Below, piece by piece: positions 29,005-37,157 of a DNA stretch of 64,000 nt. Under the pieces are notes generated by a model, which did not search any database, was not told the origin of the DNA, and saw only the letters and a list, made by a program, of their open reading frames with translations. This stretch comes from Halapricum desulfuricans. Its GTDB lineage: Archaea; Halobacteriota; Halobacteria; Halobacteriales; Haloarculaceae. Location: contig NZ_CP064791.1 in assembly GCF_017094465.1 (NCBI RefSeq), positions 682,001 through 746,000 of the forward strand, read 5' to 3'. The position numbers and the translations under genes were made by a program. Within the stretch, counting starts at the first letter, position 1, and every line of letters begins with the position of its first letter.

Positions 29005-29676
29005 CTACTCGCTCGTCGGTTCGTCGTCCAGTTCGGACTGGATCTCCCGTTTCCAGGCCGCTTCGTCGCTTCTTGATTCCGTCTTCGGCTCGTCCGGCAC
29101 ATCCGCACGTGACCCGTCCCCGCTCGCCAGTGGATCGTCAGATTTCTCTCTGTCCGTCTGTGGGCCGTCAGCTTCTGGCCCGCCCGCGAGTGGATCGCCG
29201 GTTCCGCCCCCGGCGAGTGGGTCACCCTCGCGTTCGCCGAACGGATCCTCCGGCGAGGGCTCGCGTTCGGCCTGTGGCCCGTGCGGCGACCCGTCGTCGG
29301 TATCCGTATCGGACTCGCCTGCCGGCTCGGCATGTGGCGATCCCTCGCTGTCGTCCGCGGCCCCCGTCTCTGTCCGTGTGTCGGTCGTCTCGGCGGTTTC
29401 GAGTCCGGCCGCGACCGCGTCCGAGATCAGTGCGAACACCGTCGCGAACACGCCCGCGAGGAGGACGAGACCGCCGATCACCGCGAGTGCGCCTCCGGCT
29501 GCGACCGGCGCGTAACTGCTCGGTGACTGGCTCCCGAAGACGACACCGGGATCGAGTGTCACGATCGTTCCGATACCGCCGGCGATCAACGCCCCACCGA
29601 GGAGGACCGATACGAGGAGGTAGCCGAACAATCGAACGCCGTAACCGAACACGTCTCGCGCGGAACGGGCGACCAT
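29005..29676 (-). CDS. Membrane protein with long acidic repeat tail
   Basis: A 223-aa protein. Two transmembrane helices are at about residues 12-40 and 55-83 (start MVARSARDVFGYG at 29676). Roughly 130 residues of Asp/Glu/Ser/Pro-rich tail follow, with a short imperfect repeat DPxxGxxxGDPLAGG occurring three or four times. The C-terminus AAWKREIQSELDDE looks like a conserved docking peptide rather than random tail. Halophile-specific and of unknown function. It is divergent from proS. Confidence 0.65.
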   Translation of the reverse strand: MVARSARDVFGYGVRLFGYLLVSVLLGGALIAGGIGTIVTLDPGVVFGSQSPSSYAPVAAGGALAVIGGLVLLAGVFATVFALISDAVAAGLETAETTDTRTETGAADDSEGSPHAEPAGESDTDTDDGSPHGPQAEREPSPEDPFGEREGDPLAGGGTGDPLAGGPEADGPQTDREKSDDPLASGDGSRADVPDEPKTESRSDEAAWKREIQSELDDEPTSE

Positions 29677-29841
29677 ACGTCTCCCCTCGCAAGTGACCGA
29701 AAAGTGCCTTGTGGTCGCTATGCACTGACACACGTTCCCAGCCTTTCGATACGTTTAGGGGTGCGCTCGGCGACGTGCCGAACAACGACGAGCGATTCGG
29801 TCGCATCGACGCGACTACCGGACCATCGCATACTCGAAACT

Positions 29842-31293
29842 ATGTCAGACCAAGAACTCGGTATCACGACGAGCAAAGAGCACGAAACTGGCGAGTGGTA
29901 CGCGGAACTGGTCCAGAAGGCGGGCCTGGCCGATTACGCGCCGATGGGCGGGTTCATCGTCACCCGGCCACGGGGATACGCCATCTGGGAGCGCCTGCAG
30001 AACTACCTCGACGCGTGGTTCAAGGATACGGGCGTCCAGAACGCCTACTTCCCGATGTTCATCCCCGAGTCCTACCTCGAAAAGGAGAAAGACGTCGTCG
30101 AGGGGTTCGACCCCGAGGTCGCCTGGGTGACCCACGGCGGCTACGACGAACTCGAAGAGCGACTGGCCGTCCGCCCGACCAGCGAGAGCATCATCACGCC
30201 CTTCATCGCCCAGTGGGTGCGCAGCCACCGGGACCTGCCGATGCGGGTCAACCAGTGGTGTTCGGTCGTCCGGTGGGAGGCCACCGAGACCAAGCCGTTC
30301 TTCCGGACCAAGGAGTTCCTCTGGCAGGAGGGCCACACCGCCCACCACGACGAAGCGGACGCCTACGAGGAGACGATGACCCGGCTGGGGCAGTACGAGC
30401 GTCTCTACGAGGACGTGCTCGCGATGCCCGCACTCACCGGTCGCAAGCCCGACCACGACAAGTTCCCCGGGGCCGATACGACGACGACCGTCGAGACGCT
30501 GATGCCCGACGGCAAGTCCGTCCAGGCCGCCACCTCCCACTACCTCGGGACCTCCTTCGCGGAGGCCTACGACGTGACCTACGTCGACGAGGACGAGGAC
30601 GAGCAGCTGGCGCATACGACCTCCTGGGGGCTGTCCTGGCGAGCGCTCGGGGCGCTGTTCATGACTCACAGCGACGACCAGGGGCTCGTGCTGCCGCCCA
30701 CGCTCGCACCCACGCAGGTCGTGATCGTCCCCATCTGGGACGAGGACAGCAAGGACGAAGTGCTCGAGTACGCCGCCGACGTGGCCGTCGATCTGGAAGA
30801 TGCCGGCGTTCGGGTCGAACTCGACGACCGGGACAACCGCAATCCCGGCTTCAAGTACAACGAACACGAACTCAACGGCGTCCCGCTGCGGATCGAGATC
30901 GGATCCTACGAGGTCGAAGACGAGGAACTGACGTTGGTCCACCGCCCCGACGGCGAGGAGGCGACCGTCGACCGCGAGGGGATCAGCGAGACCGTCGAGG
31001 AGCACCTCGATACGATCTACGCCAAGCTGTACGCCGAGGCCGAGCAGACCCTCGAAGGGGAGATCCGCGAGGCCGAGAGCCGCGAGGAGATACTCGGCAC
31101 CATCGGCCAGCACGGCGGGTACGTCAAGTGTGGCTGGTGTGGTGACGAGGACTGCGAGGAGCCGATCAAAGACGCCATCGCCGCCGAGATCGTGATGGTC
31201 CCACTGGAGGAAGACGAAGCGCCGATCCACGACGAATGCGCGATCTGCGGTGAAGCGGCCGAGGAGACGGCGTACTTCGCGAAGACGTACTAG
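29842..31293 (+). CDS. proS: Prolyl-tRNA synthetase (archaeal type)
   Basis: Class II synthetase charging tRNA-Pro; 483 aa, starting MSDQELGITTSKEHE. Motif 2 lies in WCSVVRWEATETKPFFRTKEFLWQEGH and motif 3 in GLSWRALGALFMTHSDDQGL. The anticodon-binding domain comes next and the archaeal C-terminal zinc domain has CGWCGDEDC and CAICG. The last 55 bp are repeated 192 bp downstream. In this copy the isoleucine codon before the final Cys is ATC and the stop is TAG. In the downstream copy it is ATT and the stop TGA. The enzyme itself is complete. Confidence 0.95.
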   Translation: MSDQELGITTSKEHETGEWYAELVQKAGLADYAPMGGFIVTRPRGYAIWERLQNYLDAWFKDTGVQNAYFPMFIPESYLEKEKDVVEGFDPEVAWVTHGGYDELEERLAVRPTSESIITPFIAQWVRSHRDLPMRVNQWCSVVRWEATETKPFFRTKEFLWQEGHTAHHDEADAYEETMTRLGQYERLYEDVLAMPALTGRKPDHDKFPGADTTTTVETLMPDGKSVQAATSHYLGTSFAEAYDVTYVDEDEDEQLAHTTSWGLSWRALGALFMTHSDDQGLVLPPTLAPTQVVIVPIWDEDSKDEVLEYAADVAVDLEDAGVRVELDDRDNRNPGFKYNEHELNGVPLRIEIGSYEVEDEELTLVHRPDGEEATVDREGISETVEEHLDTIYAKLYAEAEQTLEGEIREAESREEILGTIGQHGGYVKCGWCGDEDCEEPIKDAIAAEIVMVPLEEDEAPIHDECAICGEAAEETAYFAKTY

Positions 31294-31485
31294 CGTACTG
31301 CGCGACCGACGGGAGCGCAGTTTCACCGCGACGAGCCTTGCGAGTCGCGGGGCTTTTCATCGACGTTTTGCGACGAGTGGTTCCGCAGCGGGTGCCCCGC
31401 GAGGAACCCGAGGAGGAAACGGTCGGAGTGCGCGATTTGCGGTGAAGCGGCCGAGGAGACGGCGTACTTCGCGAAGACGTACTGA
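31237..31485 (+). mobile_element. proS 3'-end duplication enclosing G.A-hairpin element
   Basis: Copy 1 of the proS end is 31237-31291 and copy 2 is 31429-31483 (54 of 55 bases identical, period 192 bp). Between them are three hairpins. 31297-31321: 7-bp arms ACTGCGC/GCGCAGT, inner CC/GG, loop GAC. 31326-31350: arms CCGCGAC/GTCGCGG, inner GC/GC, loop CTT. Both have GA opposite GA between outer and inner stem and are followed by T-rich runs. The third, 31379-31408, has 6-bp GGTTCC/GGAACC arms and an inner GCGGG/CCCGC stem. Copy 2 directly abuts the phosphoribosyltransferase stop, suggesting copy 2 is the ancestral gene end and copy 1 was brought in. Confidence 0.75.
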
Positions 31486-32130
31486 TCAGGGCTCGTCCGA
31501 CAAATACGTCATCGCCTCTTCGTCCGAAACCTGACCGAAGTCGTCGTAGAACTGCCCCACGCCTCTGAAGACGCTCGGCGTCGAGAGACAGACGACCTCG
31601 TCGGCTATCGCCGCGAGTTCGTCGATCGACTCCGGCGGCCCGACCGGCACTGCCAGAACGATATGGCCGGCGCCGGATTTATCGAGTGACTCCAGACACG
31701 CTCTGGCTGTCGACCCCGTGGCCACACCGTCGTCTACGACGACGACCGTCTTGGCTGTCACATCGGGCTCGGCTCTCCCAACACGGTAGCGCTCGGCCTT
31801 TTCCTGTGCCTCAACTGCCTTCTCCTCGCTCTTACGCTCGAAGTACTCCTCGTCGACCCCGCGTCTCCGGAACGCCTCCAGATTTCGCCAGGCGCTTCCG
31901 TCGGCCGCGACGGCACCGATAGCGTACTCGGGATTTCCCGGCGCACCGACTTTCTTGGCGACGACGATGTCAAGCGGTGCATCGAGCTCGTCGGCCACCG
32001 CTCGCCCGAGCGGCAGCCCACCCCGTGGAATGGCGAGAACGATGTCCGGATCTATCTCTCGCTCCTCGAGTTCCTCGGCGAGTTGTTCCCCCGCTGCCGT
32101 CCGGTTTGCGAATCGATTAGATCCCACCAT
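31486..32130 (-). CDS. Phosphoribosyltransferase domain protein
   Basis: A 214-aa type I phosphoribosyltransferase fold. The PRPP loop reads VVVVDDGVATGSTA near residues 130-143, and an N-terminal Arg/Gly loop IPRGGLPLG lies near 34-42. An inserted helical region (SEEKAVEAQEKAERYR) is typical of the stand-alone family often annotated as predicted phosphoribosyltransferase in halophiles. Substrate base is unknown. Its stop codon touches the displaced proS 3' end. Confidence 0.85.
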   Translation of the reverse strand: MVGSNRFANRTAAGEQLAEELEEREIDPDIVLAIPRGGLPLGRAVADELDAPLDIVVAKKVGAPGNPEYAIGAVAADGSAWRNLEAFRRRGVDEEYFERKSEEKAVEAQEKAERYRVGRAEPDVTAKTVVVVDDGVATGSTARACLESLDKSGAGHIVLAVPVGPPESIDELAAIADEVVCLSTPSVFRGVGQFYDDFGQVSDEEAMTYLSDEP

Positions 32131-32290
32131 TGCCCTCGTCTAGAACGTGTTCTTATAGCAACTTATATTGCAACCTCATCCATAGGCGATTTACGCCGAC
32201 TCGAACGTCCAGTGGACCCGGACCGATCCCCTCCGTTCCCAGTTAGTTGAACTATCACGTTACTTTATGTCTTTGGACTGCGTCTTTTCA

Positions 32291-32309
32291 ACCCCGGAGA
32301 GGCCGGGGT
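32291..32309 (+). promoter_or_regulatory. Hairpin occupying the short leader of the UspA gene
   Basis: ACCCCGG and CCGGGGT form a perfect 7-bp stem with loop AGAGG, ending 7 bases before the ATG at 32316. A TATA-like TACTTTAT at about 32261-32268 sets the transcript start near 32287, so the hairpin fills nearly the whole leader and could mask or present the GGTGAT ribosome site. Confidence 0.45.
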
Positions 32310-32315
32310 GATAGC

Positions 32316-32822
32316 ATGTACCAGGATATTTTGTATCCGACAGACGGGAGTGGTGGTGCGACAGCGGCGCTCGAGCACGTTGGGGATCTGGCCGACAAAT
32401 ACGACGCGACGGTCCACGTCCTGTACGTCCTCGATACGTCCCAGCCAGGGCTTGGACTCGGTGAGGATCCGGATAAAGAACATGCGCCTGGAATGATCGG
32501 ACACCCTGACGGCGAAGGGTCCGGCATGGTTGGCGAACGTGAGACACACGAAGAGCTCCACGCACGCCAGCAGGAGTATGGTGAAACGGTCGTGGAAACG
32601 GTTGCCGATCGGCTCGAGGGAGTCGACGTGGAAACCGCCGTACGGACTGGAACGCCCCACGAGACCATCCTGGACTACGCTGAGGAGAACGCCGACATGA
32701 TCGTGATGGGGACCCACGGCCGGACCGGGCTGGACCGATATCTGCTCGGCAGTGTCACGGAGAACGTCGTCCGGATGGCCGACGTTCCCGTCGTGACGGT
32801 CCGGGCGGAGCAGTCGTCGTAG
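32316..32822 (+). CDS. Universal stress protein (UspA domain)
   Basis: A 168-aa UspA protein beginning MYQDILYPTDGSGG. The ATP-binding signature is GTHGRTGLDRYLLGSV near residues 139-154. It has a longer central loop than the UspA at 10.3 kb (EDPDKEHAPGMIGHPDGEG). It lies at the start of the accessory region. The leader hairpin suggests control at translation. Function in stress response is by family only. Confidence 0.88.
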   Translation: MYQDILYPTDGSGGATAALEHVGDLADKYDATVHVLYVLDTSQPGLGLGEDPDKEHAPGMIGHPDGEGSGMVGERETHEELHARQQEYGETVVETVADRLEGVDVETAVRTGTPHETILDYAEENADMIVMGTHGRTGLDRYLLGSVTENVVRMADVPVVTVRAEQSS

Positions 32823-32894
32823 CGTGAGGGCACGTTGTAGCTGCCGGCTGCGAGATCGTGTCCTCGTTTTTGGCCTGCTGTCACTTCTCGCTAC

Positions 32895-33140
32895 TCACAG
32901 CAGTTCGTCGCCGGGTACGGCAGTGCCGACCAACGCCGTGAACTGCTGGCGACGCTTGATCTGCCCCCAGCTGTCATCAACGAAATCCGACGCCGGTTCT
33001 GACGGATTTTGCTCTATACTGGGGGTTATCCCTCCAGCATATTGCTCCCATTGATCGTCGTCTTCTCTAATATCTTCGAGGAATCTGTGTCGAATTATCG
33101 ACGCCTCAGCGTTTGTCTGCAACGACGTCTCGACGAGCAT
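32895..33140 (-). CDS. Uncertain short reading frame downstream of the ADC-like gene
   Basis: An 81-codon frame (MLVETSLQTNAEASIIRHR at its start) with halophile-like acidic composition, 40 bp beyond the stop of the ADC-like gene on the same strand. The frame stays open upstream into that gene but with unlikely composition. No domain recognised. It may be a gene remnant; GC content here is lower than around it. The rest of the gap 32823-33180 shows nothing. Confidence 0.3.
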   Translation of the reverse strand: MLVETSLQTNAEASIIRHRFLEDIREDDDQWEQYAGGITPSIEQNPSEPASDFVDDSWGQIKRRQQFTALVGTAVPGDELL

Positions 33141-33180
33141 GGCCAGCAGGCTTACCGGCTGTATTTGTGCCGCGACTGGA

Positions 33181-33888
33181 TTACGAACCCGCCTCGATCT
33201 CGAAATCACAGTCGGCGGCAACGGTGTACAGCGGTCGTTCATCGATTGTGACGGTGGCGAGTCGCTTCCCGATCGGGTGTTCGCCGAACGCAAGCTCAGC
33301 GTGACCTCGGGGCCAAATCCCGACAGTGCCGGATAGTCGTGTCTGCTCTCGGAGTAGTTGATCGTCTTTGACGGTATAATTGTAGCCGGACAGCCGGGCC
33401 GGTATTGTCGGTGGTCGCCATCCGTCGAAGGCGAGGACGTGTTGTCCATCGGCGGTGACAGTCGCGTGCCGTGTGCGGCCCTTGTCTCGCAGGTCGATAT
33501 CGGCGACGAGTTTCGGATACCCCCAGATGTCTACGCCGAATGCTCGCGCGGGTTCGGTCAAAACTGGGAGCGTATAGACATAGCCGCTGACACCGCGGCG
33601 AAGTCCGGACAGATACGGCCACGTCCGTGTGCCTGTCTCGACCGCTGGGAGGAGCACGCCGACCTCGTCGTATGGATCGATCGTGTCTTCGCCGATGCGG
33701 TCATAGCTGACGGCCAGCACTGTCAGTGCCGCCCGTGTTCGTGTCGCTCGAATCGGATCGAGTCCTGCGGGCAGCAGCGTCGCGACAGCATCACGATCTG
33801 CGGGGAAGACAGCGCCGACGATCGATGCCGACAGTTGCGCCGGCAGCTGAAACGTGTGTCCGGTCGAAATGGTTTCTTGTGACATCAT
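33181..33888 (-). CDS. Acetoacetate decarboxylase family protein
   Basis: A 235-aa ADC-fold protein. The region DIWGYPKLVADIDL contains the Lys equivalent to the Schiff-base Lys of acetoacetate decarboxylase. Genuine decarboxylase activity is uncertain, as many ADC-like proteins are aldolase/dehydratases. Its ATG overlaps the SDR stop (ATGA), so the two form an operon and probably act on one substrate, a ketone or keto acid. Two adjacent ATG codons start the frame; either may be used. Confidence 0.8.
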   Translation of the reverse strand: MMSQETISTGHTFQLPAQLSASIVGAVFPADRDAVATLLPAGLDPIRATRTRAALTVLAVSYDRIGEDTIDPYDEVGVLLPAVETGTRTWPYLSGLRRGVSGYVYTLPVLTEPARAFGVDIWGYPKLVADIDLRDKGRTRHATVTADGQHVLAFDGWRPPTIPARLSGYNYTVKDDQLLREQTRLSGTVGIWPRGHAELAFGEHPIGKRLATVTIDERPLYTVAADCDFEIEAGS

Positions 33889-34727
33889 TTGAAGTGGGTT
33901 CGGAGGCGGTGGAACGCAGCGAACGCTTTGATAGCTGTTCGGTGTCCGAGCGATTGCGCGGGCTGGGGAAGCCAGCGCGTCGCCAGCACCAGCCTGGCTG
34001 GCCAGCCGACAGGATGGCGTAGGGCAGGGTCTTCCGTCATCGCGACGGCGTGAATCTGTTTGGCGACCCGCTCTGGCGTCACTGCCAGCGGGCCGCGTCC
34101 GCCGATGAGTGTCCCTTCGGCCATCGCGTCGTACACGTCGTTGAAGTACTCGCTACGGTCCGCCTTGTGGAATCGCTGCTGAGCCGTGTCGGCGAACGCA
34201 GTGGTGACCCAGGCGGGTTCGATTATAGCGACATCGACGCCGATGTCGGCGATCTCCATCCGAAGTGTCTCTACCAGCGCTTCGAGTGCGTGTTTCGAGG
34301 CGGCGTACGCGCCCATCCCCGGTGTCGTAATGCGGCCGTGTGTGCTAGACACGATAACGGCTGTCCCCTCGCGCTCGACCAGCAGCGGCACCATTGCACG
34401 CACGGTCCGGTGGACGCCGTGGACGTTGACGTCGAACTGGGCTTCGAGGTGCTCGCTCGGCATATCGGCGACAGGGCCGAGTTGGGCAAGCCCTGCGTTT
34501 GCGACCACGCAGTCCAGCCCACCGACGTCGTCGGCGATCTGTGCACGGAGTCGCTCGATGTCGTCTGTGTCGGTGACGTCTACTGTCTCCGTGACACACC
34601 CCTTGATTGTTTCGAGGCCGTCAGTGTCGATATCGGTGGCGTAGACCTGCCATCCATTGTTGACCAGTCTCTCGGCGGTGGCGCGTCCGATTCCCGAGGC
34701 AGCGCCAGTCACGAGCGCCGTCTTCAT
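33885..34727 (-). CDS. Short-chain dehydrogenase/reductase
   Basis: Classical SDR of 280 aa starting MKTALVTGAASGIGRA. TGAASGIG (residues 7-14) binds the dinucleotide, NAG is in VVANAGLAQ, the catalytic Ser is in IVSSTHG, and YAASK is the Tyr/Lys pair. A DIDTDG acidic residue after strand 2 suggests NAD preference. A start 42 nt upstream is possible. It is followed by the overlapping ADC-like gene. Substrate unknown. Confidence 0.9.
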   Translation of the reverse strand: MKTALVTGAASGIGRATAERLVNNGWQVYATDIDTDGLETIKGCVTETVDVTDTDDIERLRAQIADDVGGLDCVVANAGLAQLGPVADMPSEHLEAQFDVNVHGVHRTVRAMVPLLVEREGTAVIVSSTHGRITTPGMGAYAASKHALEALVETLRMEIADIGVDVAIIEPAWVTTAFADTAQQRFHKADRSEYFNDVYDAMAEGTLIGGRGPLAVTPERVAKQIHAVAMTEDPALRHPVGWPARLVLATRWLPQPAQSLGHRTAIKAFAAFHRLRTHFK

Positions 34728-34993
34728 CGACTCGTACTCCGTAGAGGATCGAGGAAACTGTTCCGACACCTGGCATAGTGATGCTTCAACCGCGGAGTTG
34801 TGGATCCCGGTCTGATCCTCACCTGTCGAATAGCAGCCACATTTTTTGAGCCGTGCAAGATGTAGGGCGCGAATGCAGCACGCGTCCCGTCTGGTTCGCC
34901 GTGAGTCACTCAGTTGTTCGAAACACCGTTGCAGTGTGAAAATGCCACCAGTTCATACGGGTGGGCATCCTGTATGAGCATAGAGAGTCCAAC

Positions 34994-35206
34994 ATGAATT
35001 CAGTACAATCCGAAGCAGACGAACCGAGCACGTGGCCGGATCTCGCGGTGAGCCTCTACGATCGGCTTACCGGTCGAAACGCCGAGATTTCCTACAACTT
35101 CGACGATATGGAAGTCGCGGTTCCCAGCGGCCTCGGGGAGGACAGCGACCACGCTTCCTGGCGCCTCAACGGGACCGTCACAATCACGACCCGCGAGCGT
35201 GACTGA
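34994..35206 (+). CDS. Small acidic protein of unknown function
   Basis: A 70-aa protein containing TWPDLAVSLYDRLTGRNAEI then a beta-rich half ending GTVTITTRERD. It overlaps the next frame by 8 nt, so the two form a translationally coupled pair. I do not recognise the family, though the compact fold and codon use look genuine. No signal peptide or membrane segment. Confidence 0.6.
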   Translation: MNSVQSEADEPSTWPDLAVSLYDRLTGRNAEISYNFDDMEVAVPSGLGEDSDHASWRLNGTVTITTRERD

Positions 35207-35585
35207 GACGCCCGCACCTCGAGCGCCGCTGGCAATCGAGACGGATCTCGAACTCACGATCGACGATACCAGGGCCGAGGTCAGCTCGACCGGGGATCGA
35301 CTATTTGTAAATTTTCCATCACTGGGTGCCGCCAATACGGCCCTGCGTGGCCTTCCACCGGGAGGAATTGGAGAGTTCACCGAACTGCTGGTGGAGACGG
35401 ACCTGACGGTCGAGGTACAATCACGCAGACGGACGGTAATGGCGATCGGAGCCGACGCCACCGCCGGCCCGCTCTCACAGCGGCTGGGTTTTGCCCCGGC
35501 ACAAGTCCGGGTCGCCGGCATCGCCGGTGCTGTGGGCCAGGAGTTCGCCGCTGGAGTTCGCTGGGTTCGCCAACTCCTCAGGTAG
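35199..35585 (+). CDS. Unknown protein, partner of the preceding small gene
   Basis: A 128-aa protein starting at GTG 35199 inside the previous gene. A beta-rich first half (LAIETDLELTIDDTRAEVSSTGDRLFV) is followed by a Gly/Ala-rich helical C-terminus (LGFAPAQVRVAGIAGAVGQEF) that is weakly hydrophobic and might lie on the membrane. No recognisable domain. Function unknown; context (UspA, SDR, ADC) does not help. Confidence 0.6.
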   Translation: MTETPAPRAPLAIETDLELTIDDTRAEVSSTGDRLFVNFPSLGAANTALRGLPPGGIGEFTELLVETDLTVEVQSRRRTVMAIGADATAGPLSQRLGFAPAQVRVAGIAGAVGQEFAAGVRWVRQLLR

Positions 35586-35712
35586 CCTGGTTTCCGTGCT
35601 GCTCCGTCCCTATCGAGCCACACCGAGTTCGACCTGCCCGTTGCAGCAGGGTCCTCACTCACCGATCGGAACGTCTATGAGCACAGTAGCCACTTCGATC
35701 TGCTGATTGGAA

Positions 35713-35741
35713 CCTCTGTATCGGTCAGATTGCTTCTGACA
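35713..35741 (+). repeat. 29-bp direct repeat, copy A
   Basis: Begins CCTCTGTATCGGTCAG and ends TTCTGACA; 27 of 29 bases match copy B at 36436-36464. The pair flanks the Tat lipoprotein gene at a distance of 723 bp. The arms TCAG and CTGA make the unit slightly palindromic. It may be an insertion-element end or recombination scar. Nothing else is recognised in the gap 35586-35857. Confidence 0.55.
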
Positions 35742-35857
35742 CTAATCAGGTAGTTTGTCTTGTGAGTGCTGCGTACAGTGCGCGTATCGGTCACTGGACC
35801 ACGAGTGTGAGATGCCCAGTCAGATTGTTCGATACAGGCACACTGCCAACCGATAGC

Positions 35858-36319
35858 TTACTCCTCAGGACAGGGTGCATCAACATTTGTTACTGTAGTC
35901 ACATTGAACGAATTGGTATCCTCATCGGGGTCAATCTGAATTTGTCGCTCGTAACAAATCTGTTCTCTCTGAGTGAGCCTCGCTGTGATATTGCTCTGGG
36001 TCCAGTCACCCGTCCCTACCTTATATTCGAGTGCATAATCGCCAGGGGTCTTTTCCCAGCCGTGAGTAATCCTTACCGTCGAGGTCGCAGCGACGGTGCG
36101 TTCGTTGTTCGTGACTGTTTTCGGTTCCTCATCAAGAGCATCCGCTCGCTTCACCCGAAATTTGAACGTCTGCTGTTGATCAGTGGCATTCGCAAGCTCA
36201 ACCGCGACCAAGATCGGAAGCGTTGTTTCGTTATTAGAAGAGGATAACTCAGAGCAGCCGGCAAACGCTGAAGCACCGATAAACCCCAAGATCTGGCGGC
36301 GTGAAACATTCGGGGACAT
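35858..36319 (-). CDS. Tat-exported lipoprotein of unknown function
   Basis: A 153-aa protein. The N-terminus MSPNVSRRQILGFIGASAF contains the twin-arginine motif SRRQILGF and is followed by a lipobox AFAGC, so it should be exported folded and lipid-anchored at Cys near residue 22. The mature part is beta-rich with two more Cys (C-Y-E and the C-terminal CPEE) and resembles small immunoglobulin-like halophilic surface proteins. Codons are more AT-rich than the core genes, consistent with acquisition. It is flanked by the 29-bp direct repeats. Confidence 0.75.
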   Translation of the reverse strand: MSPNVSRRQILGFIGASAFAGCSELSSSNNETTLPILVAVELANATDQQQTFKFRVKRADALDEEPKTVTNNERTVAATSTVRITHGWEKTPGDYALEYKVGTGDWTQSNITARLTQREQICYERQIQIDPDEDTNSFNVTTVTNVDAPCPEE

Positions 36320-36435
36320 ACAACGAGTGGTAGAGTAGCCACTCAAATAAAGATTGACTAGATGACCATTTCAGTCAATACGACTCCGAAGTGATCACCA
36401 GTGTTCTCTGAATAACTCCGGAATGTGTTGACCAT

Positions 36436-36464
36436 CCTCTGTATCGGTCAGGATGCTTCTGACA
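36436..36464 (+). repeat. 29-bp direct repeat, copy B
   Basis: Same unit and orientation as 35713-35741 with two mismatches. The surrounding stretch 36320-36649 has no credible gene; a 93-codon frame on the minus strand is antisense noise plus the tail of the integrase remnant. Confidence 0.55.
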
Positions 36465-36649
36465 GAAGTTGGGTAGGTCAATAGCGCCCGTGCAAGATAG
36501 AACGCGCACTCCTTGCACAGAACCTATTCCTGAAACAATCTCTCCTTTACTCAGTGTAGGGAAAGCAATCATTTGTTCATCCCGATAACCAAGCAGTATG
36601 GACGCGGCCGACGGGAGGCAGTGGCCGAAGACGCACGCCAGATTCTCGA

Positions 36650-36925
36650 CGTTCACCTCGATGGGACGCAGCCCGGCGTCGAGACCCGCCCAGACGAGGC
36701 TCGGAATTTTCCAGCCGTTTTCCTGCTTTCAGACCCAGCGGTAGAACTGGTCCATGCGGCGGGAGCGACACTTGACAGTCGCGAATGCGTACCCTTCGGA
36801 TTTGTCAGGATTCTCTCCGAAGTGGAGGTGCCCTCGCGCTGGTTGCGATCGTCAACGCGCTGTCGTTTGTTGAGGTGCTCCGCGGACGGTTCGGTGACGA
36901 CTGAGACGTCTTCGAGGTCGCTCAT
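36650..36925 (-). pseudogene. Decayed tyrosine recombinase (integrase) fragment
   Basis: Starting at 36925 the minus strand reads MSDLEDVSVVTEPSAEHLN, the type of N-terminus found in haloarchaeal XerC/phage-type integrases. A frameshift after RNQRE moves the match to another frame (SEGYAFATVKCR, then MDQFYRWV), a stop codon interrupts, then KIPSLVWAGLDAGLRPIEVN continues from the catalytic domain (the R-P-I-E-V surrounding the first catalytic Arg). The middle and C-terminus with the Tyr are missing. It lies 0.3 kb from the duplicated tRNA-Glu end, so it is plausibly the remnant of an element [12 protein letters not shown] that tRNA. A small upstream frame (37130-36930) may be the end of another element gene. 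Confidence 0.6.
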
Positions 36926-37157
36926 CGCCCATCCTCCGGACCCAGTTGCTTGCCCAGGGAACATCGAAGTCCGTAAATTCGCCCGAAGGCGTCGGGATAA
37001 GGTCGGTGTTTCCGCTTGCCGAAATGGCGACGATAGTTCTCGTGAAATCGCCATACTGCGCGGGGTCGATTCGCGGGTCAGCGACGTGCTTGCCGTTGGA
37101 TATGGATTAACTTTCCACGTCACGAGTAGTGAAATCGCAGGTAGGGATCGTCGCAAA

